From contig CAZFBR010000011.1 in assembly GCA_964517215.1 (NCBI GenBank), positions 1 through 29,930 on the forward strand: DNA of 29,930 bases. The letters are read 5' to 3'. This DNA comes from CAZFBR01 sp035353495 [NCBI: uncultured bacterium] (lineage in GTDB: Bacteria > DAOPZR01). Numbering within the stretch: the stretch's first letter is position 1; every line of letters starts with the position of its first letter. The notes below the pieces were generated by a model, which saw only the letters and a program-made list of their open reading frames with translations, was not told where the DNA came from and ran no database searches. Shown here piece by piece: positions 23,111-29,930 of this stretch. The position numbers were made by a program, and so were the translations under genes.

Positions 23111-24610
23111 TCAGGCCGGCGGACGCAGGGCGAACAGCAAACCGTACTCGTCTTCGCGCAGGATCTGGAAGCGGGGATCGCACCGCACCTGGTCGAGCAG
23201 GCCGGCGCGATAGGTTTTGCCGATATAGCCGTAACGGCAGCCAAAACCCTGCCACAACGCCTGCGCAGGATCGGCGCAGCGCCCGAACGCAATGTCGCGA
23301 TACAGCGCATACTTTGTCCGGTCGAACGAATACATGTAGACAGGATCGAGCGTGACAAAATAGTAATGGTCCGGGTCGATGCCGATGAAGTATTGCGGGT
23401 CCGACCAGTTCGCCGTGAAGATCAGCTCACCCTTCGGGATCTGCTGCCGCATGAACGCGCCCATCGTTTCGTAATGGCCGTTGACCGCGCTGAACCCGCC
23501 CATCGCCGCGCGCACTTCCCGCGCCACATAAACCCCGTACCCGCCCAGCAGCAGCACCCCGGCACCATACACCAGCAGCAGGCGCCGGCCCGCCAGCGGT
23601 GCCGTTACCGTCACATCGCGGAGATATGCGGCAAAAAAGAGCAGGAACGGCAGCCAGCCGTGGTTGAACGACCGCTGGGAAACGAACCCCATCACCAGGT
23701 AGAACAAGCTGAACACAAAGAGCACCCGCGTCGGCAGGGTCAGCACCGGCCGCTGCCGGGAGAATATGCTGAACGCCATGATACCGAAAAAGCCGGCCCA
23801 GGCCGGCGCCAGGCGAAAGAGCGCGTCGCGTGTGTTCATCGGGAAGAATTCGCCACCCAACTCGAGGACGCCGCCCTGCATGGCATAAACCGGGACCATC
23901 ACGCCGTTCTGCCAGAACACCGCCAGATTATCGGGAAAATACGGATGCACCAGCATGCCGAGCACGGTCCCCGCCAGCACCCCCCACAGGTTGCGCCGGC
24001 AGACCGTCCGCTCGCTCAGGTAGCGGGCGCCCTCGACAAAAGCAAGGAAGATCAACATGTAGGGCGCCGACAGATGGGTCAGCGCGTACACTAGCGTCAG
24101 CACCGCGACCGCGATCGCCCGCCGCCCGATCATGAGCCAGATCGCCAGCAGCGCGAAGCACAGGATCGGCGCAAACGGGCGGGTGCAGAGCAGATTGAGC
24201 ACAAAGAGCGGGCAGAGAAAGAACGCCAGAAGAAAGAGCGGGATCAGCGACCTCGCCCCCCATGCGCGCAGGAACAGGTAATAGGCGGCGTACAGCCCGG
24301 CAAAGAGCAGCGCCGCCGCCAGTTTCCCGCCGGCAAAGATATTGTGCGCATAGGTAAACGGCACCAGCATGAGATGGAACAGGAAGTCCTTGTCGGAAAA
24401 ATGCTCGTTGAACAGGGTGAACCGCGCCCACGGGAAGGCATGCACCACCCCATGCAGGCGCAGGAATTCGGCCATGCGGATATGCAGGTAGCTGTCGGCG
24501 TCATACATCGGGCTGATGGCGAACTGCAGCAGGAAAATGACTGCCACACCCGTCAGCAGACACGCCAGTTCCAGCCAGGTCCGCCGGTCATGCAATTCCG
24601 CACTGATCAT
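23111..24610 (-). CDS. polytopic membrane protein, GT-C glycosyltransferase-like
   Basis: About 499 residues with roughly 10-12 transmembrane helices followed by a ~120-residue soluble C-terminus. The first extracytoplasmic loop carries YDADSYLHIRMAEFLR, a D-x-D arrangement like that of lipid-linked-sugar transferases of the GT-C superfamily (STT3/PMT/ArnT relatives). The C-terminal part (FTANWSDPQYFIGIDPDHYYFVTLDP, LWQGFGCRYGYIGKTY) resembles the soluble domain of such proteins. Donor and acceptor unknown. ATG at 24610 (MISAELHD) or the in-frame ATG at 24628 could be used. It converges on the lipoprotein gene and is divergent from cstA. Confidence 0.75.
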   Translation of the reverse strand: MISAELHDRRTWLELACLLTGVAVIFLLQFAISPMYDADSYLHIRMAEFLRLHGVVHAFPWARFTLFNEHFSDKDFLFHLMLVPFTYAHNIFAGGKLAAALLFAGLYAAYYLFLRAWGARSLIPLFLLAFFLCPLFVLNLLCTRPFAPILCFALLAIWLMIGRRAIAVAVLTLVYALTHLSAPYMLIFLAFVEGARYLSERTVCRRNLWGVLAGTVLGMLVHPYFPDNLAVFWQNGVMVPVYAMQGGVLELGGEFFPMNTRDALFRLAPAWAGFFGIMAFSIFSRQRPVLTLPTRVLFVFSLFYLVMGFVSQRSFNHGWLPFLLFFAAYLRDVTVTAPLAGRRLLLVYGAGVLLLGGYGVYVAREVRAAMGGFSAVNGHYETMGAFMRQQIPKGELIFTANWSDPQYFIGIDPDHYYFVTLDPVYMYSFDRTKYALYRDIAFGRCADPAQALWQGFGCRYGYIGKTYRAGLLDQVRCDPRFQILREDEYGLLFALRPPA

Positions 24611-24713
24611 CGCCCCACCATCGCGCATGGTCTGGCCATTTCCGCCTCCGCATGTTTGCCGTCGGCACCGTCACCGGCCACGTTGCGCCGCGCAATCCGG
24701 CGACGCTCCCCCG

Positions 24714-24742
24714 ATGGTAGCACAGCCCGTACACCGGCACAA
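24714..24742 (-). promoter_or_regulatory. promoter for the GT-C-like gene
   Basis: TTGTGC (24737-24742), 17-base spacer ending TGC, TACCAT (24714-24719) on the minus strand. Predicted start near 24707, about 97 bases before the ATG at 24610. Confidence 0.5.
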
Positions 24743-24868
24743 CGATATGCGCATCGCCGCCGGGATCATCCGGCACCGCCAGTTGCTGATTGCGACAGAT
24801 CATCACCGCATTGCGGCGGTTTCGCCCGCTCGCTGCCACGCCGGCAACGACCCCCGGCAATTTGCTGA

Positions 24869-24897
24869 TTGACCGCGTGCATAAAGAGTGCTACACT
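24869..24897 (+). promoter_or_regulatory. promoter for cstA
   Basis: TTGACC (24869-24874), 17-base spacer ending TGC, TACACT (24892-24897). Predicted start near 24904, about 46 bases before the GTG at 24950. Confidence 0.6.
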
Positions 24898-24949
24898 CGT
24901 CGCCGGCGCTGGCAACCACCATGCAAACCGGAAAGGAGTCGGGATACCC

Positions 24950-26704
24950 GTGGTCAAGGACTGGTCGCTCATTCTCTTTTTTATCACTTCCGTCAGCGTG
25001 CTCTACGTTGCCTACCTGCTGCGTGCGCCGTTTTTGCGCCGGTACTTCAAACTGACCCCCACCGTCAAAACACCGGCCCACCTGCAGCGCGACGGCATGG
25101 ATTTCGAGCCGGCCAAAAAGACCTATCTGCTCTCCCAGCATTTCTCCGCCATTGCCGCCGCCGGACCCATCGCCGGGCCCATTCTCGGCGCCATGTACTT
25201 CGGGTGGTTCCCGGCCTGGGTGTGGATCATTGTCGGATCGATTTTCATCGGCGGCATTCACGACCTTGCGGTGCTGGTCGCCTCGATTCGCCATCGGGCG
25301 CTCTCCATGGCCAAGCTCGCCCAGCAGCACATGAACCGCCGGTCGTTTCTCCTCGTCCTCTTTTTCGTCTGGTTCACGCTGGTCTATCTGATCGTGGTGT
25401 TCGCCGATATTACCGCCGGCGCTTTCGTGCAGCAATCCGGCGATCCCGCCATGCCCGCACCCGGGCCGGCGGTGGTCACCTCTTCCGTGCTATATATCGG
25501 CCTGGCCATGGTCATGGGCCTGGCCATCCGCTTCGCCGGAATCAGCACGGACAAAGCCCGGCTCATTTTTCTGCCGCTGGTCGTTTTCGTCATTGTGATC
25601 GGGCCCAGTATCCCGTTCGACATCACCCGCCTGCATGCCTTCGCGCGCCCGCAGCTGATCTGGGACTATCTGCTGCTGGGCTACTGCTTCATGTCCTCGA
25701 TCATGCCGGTGTGGCTGCTGCTGCAGCCGCGCGGCGATCTCGGCGGCTATTTCCTCTATCTCATCATGCTCACCGGCATTGCCGGCGGCATCATCGGCGG
25801 GGTTACCGGCACGCTCGACATCCAGGCGCCGGCCTTTACCGGGTTCTCGTTCCTGACGTCGTCGCTCAGCGATGCGGGCAAGACCATTCCTCCGCTCTTT
25901 CCCATCCTGTTCATCACCATCGCCTGCGGCGCCTGTTCCGGATTTCATTCCATCGTCGCTGCCGGCACCACCTCCAAACAGCTTGACGAGGAGCCCGATG
26001 CGGTGCCGGTGGCGTACGGCGGCATGCTCATGGAGGCGGTTATCGCCTGCATTTCACTCGCCGCCTTCATGATTATTGCCAATCCCCAGCGGACACCCGA
26101 TGCGGATTATGCCATGGGCGTGGCCATGTTCATCAACCGCGCCACGCTGGGCCATGTTCCCATCCACCTTGCCCTGCAGTTCGGGCTGCTCTGTTTCGCC
26201 ACCTTCGTGTTCGATTCGCTCGATTCGGCCACGCGCATGGCCCGCTACATCTTCATGGAACTGACCGGATGGACCGGCACGGCCGGGCGCGTTGTCGCCA
26301 CGCTGCTGACCCTGCTCGTGCCCGCGGGCATGATGAGCCTGCCGCCGGTCGTCATGGACGGCAAGCCGGCGCCGTCATGGAAGGTGTTCTGGAATATCTT
26401 CGGCACCTCCAACCAGCTGCTCGCCGCGCTTTCGCTGCTCATTGTCTCCATCTGGCTGTTCCGCGAAGGCAAGCGCATCTGGCTGACCGCCCTGCCCGCG
26501 GTATTCATGCTGGTCATGACGTTTTGGAGTTTGGGGCTGATGTCTTTCGATTACTTCAGCAGGCTGGCGGCCGGCACCGCCCTCGCCCTGCATCATGTCC
26601 AATTCCTCGTTGTCCTGTCGCTCATCGTCGTTGCCGTGTGGATCTGCGTCGAAGCGGTCCGTTTTTTCCTGAGCAACCGCCCGGCTGCCCCGGCCGCCGC
26701 CTGA
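24950..26704 (+). CDS. cstA: CstA-family carbon starvation protein / peptide-pyruvate transporter
   Basis: 584 residues with about 14-16 helices, the shorter CstA form. Family landmarks include HFSAIAAAGPIAGPILGAMYFGW, the GGIHDLAVLVASIRHRA loop, TSSLSDAGKTIPPLFPILFITIACGACSGFHSIVAAGTTSKQL, DSLDSATRMARYI and FGTSNQLLAALSLL. CstA proteins take up peptides or pyruvate during carbon limitation. GTG at 24950 follows AAGGAG at about 11 bases; the frame from 24869 begins inside the promoter. In many bacteria the gene is under cAMP-CRP or a two-component system; I see no CRP box or partner kinase here. Confidence 0.93.
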   Translation: MVKDWSLILFFITSVSVLYVAYLLRAPFLRRYFKLTPTVKTPAHLQRDGMDFEPAKKTYLLSQHFSAIAAAGPIAGPILGAMYFGWFPAWVWIIVGSIFIGGIHDLAVLVASIRHRALSMAKLAQQHMNRRSFLLVLFFVWFTLVYLIVVFADITAGAFVQQSGDPAMPAPGPAVVTSSVLYIGLAMVMGLAIRFAGISTDKARLIFLPLVVFVIVIGPSIPFDITRLHAFARPQLIWDYLLLGYCFMSSIMPVWLLLQPRGDLGGYFLYLIMLTGIAGGIIGGVTGTLDIQAPAFTGFSFLTSSLSDAGKTIPPLFPILFITIACGACSGFHSIVAAGTTSKQLDEEPDAVPVAYGGMLMEAVIACISLAAFMIIANPQRTPDADYAMGVAMFINRATLGHVPIHLALQFGLLCFATFVFDSLDSATRMARYIFMELTGWTGTAGRVVATLLTLLVPAGMMSLPPVVMDGKPAPSWKVFWNIFGTSNQLLAALSLLIVSIWLFREGKRIWLTALPAVFMLVMTFWSLGLMSFDYFSRLAAGTALALHHVQFLVVLSLIVVAVWICVEAVRFFLSNRPAAPAAA

Positions 26705-26814
26705 ATCCCGCCCCCCGCTCCCGACGTCCGCAGCGGCAGCCCCGCCTGCATTTTCCGGCAGACAAGCTGCATCGCTCCGACCGAGCGCACCGGCAGCAGG
26801 CTGCTGCGCTTCCA

Positions 26815-26844
26815 TTGACGGGCGAGGCGAGCGAGTGGTAGCAT
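26815..26844 (+). promoter_or_regulatory. promoter for the GT9 remnant-radical SAM-phosphodiesterase operon
   Basis: TTGACG (26815-26820), 18-base spacer, TAGCAT (26839-26844). Predicted start near 26851. It lies in the 188-base gap after cstA, which otherwise holds no clear terminator. Confidence 0.5.
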
Positions 26845-26892
26845 GGCTGGCAGTGAAACCAGTGCCGCACTGCGGTGCTGATCGGAACGATA

Positions 26893-27240
26893 ATGACCAT
26901 CACGGTGCGCCGTCTTGACCTGTGGCTGGACTGGTTCCTGCTCTTCGTCATGCGCCTGTTCCGGGCGCGTCGCCATCGTGTCGCGCCAGCCGGCCGGCCG
27001 CGACTGCTGGTGAGCAATGACAACAGGCCGCTCCATTTCGCTGCCGCCTGCGATTTGCCATGCGTTGACCTCTACGGTCCGCTGAGCCGGGGGATGCAGG
27101 TCCTGTTCGCCGGGTTCCCCTGTTCCCCCTGCCTCAACATCTTCCGCGGCAAACTCTCGCATTGCCGCGGCAACCGCTGCCTGACCGCCATTACCGTCGG
27201 GCAGGTCGCTGCCGGAGTGCGGGCATGCTGGGCATCCTGA
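26893..27240 (+). pseudogene. family 9 glycosyltransferase (heptosyltransferase-like) with large in-frame internal deletion
   Basis: 115 residues. The start (MTITVRRLDLWLDWFLLFVMRLFRARRH) resembles the amphipathic N-terminus of GT9 proteins that precedes the first beta strand. From residue 40 the sequence is the C-terminal GT9 core: VSNDNRPLHFAAACDLPCVDLYGP, the counterpart of the nucleotide-sugar site SNDSGPMHLAAALGVP...GP, followed by the tail CSPCLNIF...CRGNRCLTAITVGQVAAGV. The ~200-250 residues between are missing; the join is near 27001-27015 and leaves the frame open. Without the acceptor domain it should not be an active transferase. Promoter and overlap with the next gene (16 bases) keep it as operon leader. 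It could be retained for coupling or be a truncated binding domain. Confidence 0.65.
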
Positions 27241-28292
27241 CCCGCGCCCCGCGCGTGCGCGCGCGCCTGCTGCGCGGCGTGCTGGCGTGGTACTGCCGCG
27301 CCGGATTCGGCGGCGGCGTGCGCCCGCTTTCCGCGTCGGTCTACCTGACCAACGCCTGCAATCTCGACTGCTCGTTCTGCTATGTGAAACAGGCGCGCCC
27401 CGCCGTCAATACCATGCCGCGCACGATGTTCGACAGCGTGATCCGCGACCTCGGCGGGCTCGGCGTCGTCTACCTGTCACTCACCGGCGGTGAGCCGCTG
27501 CTGCTCCCGGATGTCGTCGAGCGCGTCGCGCAGGCGCGGAGAGCGGGCATCCCCTACCTGCACATGGTGAGCAATGCCGAACTGCTGACCGTGGAGCGCG
27601 CGCAGGCATTACACGCCGCGGGTCTGACCGAACTGTCGGTCTCCCTCGACGGCTGGGAGGACGGGCATGACCGGCGGCGCGGCCGGACCGGGCTCTTTGC
27701 GAAGGTCTGGCCGCTGCTGCAGGAGCTCCATCACGCCGTCCCCGGCCTGATGTTGGTCGTCAACAGCGTGGTGATGGACGACAACCTCGACGAGCTGCGG
27801 ACGCTGACCGCCGCAGTGCGCGCCGCGGGGCTGTTCCACAAGTTCCAGCCGGAACTGGCGTGGGACGGCAGTCGTCCCGCAGCCCACGACGCCACCACCG
27901 CGCAGTGGCGCGACTTCAGCCGCGAGCTGGCTGCGCAGCCGCAGGTGCTCAACAGCCGCACCTTTCTGGCCTGGCTCCCCGAATTCCGCCGCACCGGCTG
28001 CGTGCCCGCCGTCGGCAGCTCCTGCCTCTATCCGACCCATCATGTCAAGATCATCGAGACGGGCGAGGTCTTTCCCTGCTATCTCGGCTGCGGCGGCAAG
28101 TGCCGGTTCACCTACGACGGCGACCTGCGGCGGTTGCTTGACTCGCCCGCCTATCGGGCCACCGTCGCCGGACTCCGCGTCTGCCGTGCCTGCACGCGCC
28201 AGATGTTCGTCTGCTATCTCGAACCGCGTCTGGTCTTTCCCGCCGGCAATTTCCTGCGCCACGCCCTCGCCCGCCGGAGCCTGCATCCATGA
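27225..28292 (+). CDS. radical SAM protein with C-terminal cysteine-rich (SPASM-like) region
   Basis: 355 residues. The 4Fe-4S/SAM motif CNLDCSFC (Cys45, 49, 52) follows strand SASVYLTNA; GGEP is present in SLTGGEPLLLP, as is ELSVSLDGWEDGHD. The C-terminal region has further cysteines (CLYPTHH, FPCYLGCGGKC, VCRACTRQMFVC), like the auxiliary-cluster domains of SPASM/twitch proteins. The class includes peptide- and carbohydrate-modifying enzymes; the substrate is unknown. ATG at 27225 overlaps the GT9 remnant by 16 bases with GGAG upstream; its stop overlaps the next ATG (ATGA). The setting with glycosyltransferase and phosphodiesterase genes suggests envelope or polymer modification (inference). 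Confidence 0.88.
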   Translation: MLGILTRAPRVRARLLRGVLAWYCRAGFGGGVRPLSASVYLTNACNLDCSFCYVKQARPAVNTMPRTMFDSVIRDLGGLGVVYLSLTGGEPLLLPDVVERVAQARRAGIPYLHMVSNAELLTVERAQALHAAGLTELSVSLDGWEDGHDRRRGRTGLFAKVWPLLQELHHAVPGLMLVVNSVVMDDNLDELRTLTAAVRAAGLFHKFQPELAWDGSRPAAHDATTAQWRDFSRELAAQPQVLNSRTFLAWLPEFRRTGCVPAVGSSCLYPTHHVKIIETGEVFPCYLGCGGKCRFTYDGDLRRLLDSPAYRATVAGLRVCRACTRQMFVCYLEPRLVFPAGNFLRHALARRSLHP

Positions 28293-29827
28293 CCGTCCGC
28301 CGCGCCGCGTGGTGGGAGGATTGGGGCGTCCGCGGCCTCTACTTCTTCAACACCATCAACACCCATACCCTCGTCACCGTGCTGTTCGCTATCTCGCTTA
28401 CCCTAATCGTTTCCACCGACCTGAATGGCAGGCTTCGCGAAATCCTGGCGTCCTTCCCGCACACACATTATCCCGAGACAGTTTGTGTCAATGGTGCGGA
28501 TGCCGACCGCATCTATATTAACAACCTGATGTATAATGAAGGTTTGGATGCACTGTTTGTGCGCCTGTTTATTCTCCTTATTTCATACGGCATCCTGGCG
28601 TTGGCCTACGTGTTGGCGTGCGAGCGCGCCGACTTTCACCCGTACTTCATTCCGTTTGGCATCGCAGCAGTGCTGGTCAACACCCTCGCATCGGGTTTCT
28701 GGCTTACGCTGGCATGGGCGCTGCTCTTCGCCGTCGTCTATGTGCTGTTCAGCCAGTTTTTCCTGCTCGGGTTGCCCAATATTCTGGTGAAGCGCGACGG
28801 CACTATTCCCCTGCGCATGATGGCCAATTCGCTCACGACCATCGCACCGACCACCACCAGCTTTTCCATGTCAGTGCTCTTCCCCTTCATTGTCGCGGGC
28901 GGCACGCTCACGATCGACTTCAGCAACGCCCCTTCGGTAATCATCAGCACCAGCATCCTGGTGATCGGTATGTTCATCGTTCGTACCCTCCTGAAACGGC
29001 ATGCCCGGCCGCTGCCGCCCATTGTGCTACAGAAGCAGCCGCACCGGGTGCGGCGCATTGTTATGCTCAATATCGACGGGATGCGCCTCGATGTCTTCCG
29101 CCGGCCCGAATATGCGCGTTTCCGTGAATGGGAACGGCAAGGGGTCTCATTTCCGCACGGGCTGACCACCGTCTACCGCGCGCTCACCAATCCCGCGTTC
29201 GCCAGCATCCTCACCGGCGTACATCCGCCGGTGCACGGGCTGCTGTCCAACAATTACGGATCGCAGATCAAAGTCACCGGCCTGCCCGATATCGTGCCGG
29301 CCCGCATCTACGGTTCGATGCATATCAAGCACTTTTCCAAGCCGTCGTGGGATGTCTCCGTGGCGACACTCATTGGGCAGTCAACCGACGCCGCCGACCG
29401 TGCGCTGCTGGCGCAGCTGCGCGACGATGTCGCCCGCGACGAGCATCAGCTGTACATTTTTGATTTCAGCACGGTCGATCATACCGGCCACATCTACGGG
29501 AGCGAAAACCGCGCGTATGCGGACGCGCTCTTCCCCGCGCAGGAGCTGCTCTGGGACTTTTTCAATCACCTGCGCACGACGGGATTCTTCGCCGACGGCG
29601 CCTGCGTGGTCATGTCCGACCACGGCATCGCCGGAATCGATCATTCCTACATGCTGCATCCCGCCGAGCGTTATGTGCCGTTCATCGTCGTCGGCCCGGG
29701 CATCACCGCGGGCCGCACCGTCAACCTTCCCGCCAGTATTACCGATATTGCGCCCACCGTCTGCGCCATGCTCGGTGTGCCCCCCATCCCGGGAATGATC
29801 GGCCGCGTCCTGCCGCTTTGGGACTGA
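28289..29827 (+). CDS. membrane-anchored alkaline-phosphatase-superfamily phosphodiesterase/phosphotransferase
   Basis: 512 residues. About five or six transmembrane helices fill residues 18-235. The rest is an alkaline phosphatase superfamily domain with the full metal/nucleophile set visible: Asp263 (MLNIDGMR), nucleophile Thr300 (YRALTNPAFASILTG), Asp397 and His401 (STVDHTGHIYG), Asp444-His445 (VMSDHGIAG) and His457 (YMLHPAERY). Members include nucleotide pyrophosphatases/type I phosphodiesterases and lipid phosphoethanolamine or phosphoglycerol transferases. The membrane part makes action on an envelope lipid or glycan likely. Its ATG overlaps the radical SAM stop by four bases. Codon use in 28440-28620 looks slightly less GC-biased than in the flanks. 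Confidence 0.87.
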   Translation: MTVRRAAWWEDWGVRGLYFFNTINTHTLVTVLFAISLTLIVSTDLNGRLREILASFPHTHYPETVCVNGADADRIYINNLMYNEGLDALFVRLFILLISYGILALAYVLACERADFHPYFIPFGIAAVLVNTLASGFWLTLAWALLFAVVYVLFSQFFLLGLPNILVKRDGTIPLRMMANSLTTIAPTTTSFSMSVLFPFIVAGGTLTIDFSNAPSVIISTSILVIGMFIVRTLLKRHARPLPPIVLQKQPHRVRRIVMLNIDGMRLDVFRRPEYARFREWERQGVSFPHGLTTVYRALTNPAFASILTGVHPPVHGLLSNNYGSQIKVTGLPDIVPARIYGSMHIKHFSKPSWDVSVATLIGQSTDAADRALLAQLRDDVARDEHQLYIFDFSTVDHTGHIYGSENRAYADALFPAQELLWDFFNHLRTTGFFADGACVVMSDHGIAGIDHSYMLHPAERYVPFIVVGPGITAGRTVNLPASITDIAPTVCAMLGVPPIPGMIGRVLPLWD

Positions 29828-29837
29828 TTGCCGGGGT

Positions 29838-29930
29838 TTAGCGCGTCAGCAAGCACAGAACCGGATCGAGATTGCAGTTGCTTTCCGCCCAGTAGACACA
29901 GGCGGCGCAGGCCGATGCCGCCGCGTAATC
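29838..29930 (-). CDS. C-terminal fragment of a cysteine-rich protein, possibly radical SAM/SPASM (5' partial)
   Basis: The frame is open from the right edge to a TAA at 29838-29840 and encodes 30 residues including ACAACVYWAESNCNLDP and ending LCLLTR. The CxxC followed by W/Y-x-E-(x)n-C-(x)n-DP pattern parallels the end of the radical SAM protein at 27225-28292 (CRACTRQMFVCYLEPRL). The fragment is too short for a firm family. It converges on the phosphodiesterase gene with ten bases between stops. Confidence 0.45.
   Translation of the reverse strand, partial: DYAAASACAACVYWAESNCNLDPVLCLLTR

Noticed and set aside
23027-24094. 355-aa plus-strand open frame
   Set aside because: Antisense to the GT-C-like membrane protein, His/Arg/Gln-rich, no family resemblance.
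24588-24860. 90-aa minus-strand ORF between the GT-C-like gene and cstA
   Set aside because: Its frame contains the TACCAT -10 and TTGTGC -35 of the minus-strand promoter and overlaps the start of the GT-C-like gene; no ribosome site.

Overview
The window is about 30 kb of dense, GC-rich bacterial chromosome. No rRNA, tRNA, CRISPR array, transposase or integrase was seen. The envelope genes point to a diderm: an O-antigen ligase/polymerase-type protein, an MlaF-like ABC ATPase, lipobox substrate-binding proteins and a family 9 glycosyltransferase remnant. Gene content would fit a lineage such as the PVC superphylum (Lentisphaerota/Kiritimatiellota), but that is only an impression; no marker gene here settles it.

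Layout. (1) 2-841 (+): 3' end of an NAD-dependent epimerase. (2) 879-4593 (-): an apparent operon of two tiny ORFs, an O-antigen ligase-like protein with a TPR tail, a membrane protein built from four similar two-helix units, and an 87-aa membrane protein. (3) 4832-7916 (-): a PadR regulator overlapping a 909-aa membrane protein (HAAS-like domain, transmembrane helix, cysteine-less redoxin domain, TPRs), preceded by an AT-rich spacer with a consensus promoter. (4) 8562-9820 (-): two coupled membrane proteins of the same repeat family, one ending in two zinc ribbons. (5) 9925-12673: divergent mutM (-) and an RhlE-type DEAD-box helicase (+) with a structured leader and a strong terminator. (6) 12756-13685 (+): PfkB/1-phosphofructokinase-like kinase. 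(7) 13751-14599 (-): MlaF-like ATPase. (8) 14716-17265 (-): DTW-domain protein, endonuclease IV and an orphan substrate-binding lipoprotein. (9) 17486-23015 (+): UxaA-type dehydratase, a STAS protein with an unknown C-terminal domain, an RsbU-type PP2C phosphatase, and a second substrate-binding lipoprotein of the same family. (10) 23111-24610 (-): GT-C-like membrane protein, divergent from cstA (24950-26704, +). (11) 26893-29827 (+): an internally deleted GT9 remnant, a radical SAM protein and a membrane-anchored alkaline-phosphatase-superfamily enzyme. (12) 29838-29930 (-): C-terminus of an unidentified cysteine-rich protein.

A recurring promoter, TTGAC(G/A/C)-N17/18-TA(C/G/A/T)N(C/A)T, precedes most transcription units and helps fix gene starts. 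The most unusual items are the two-helix-repeat membrane family present at two loci, the PadR-coupled HAAS-redoxin-TPR protein with VPHD in place of CxxC, the in-frame deleted GT9, the STAS/phosphatase pair without a visible kinase, and the terminator-promoter overlap in front of the PfkB kinase.
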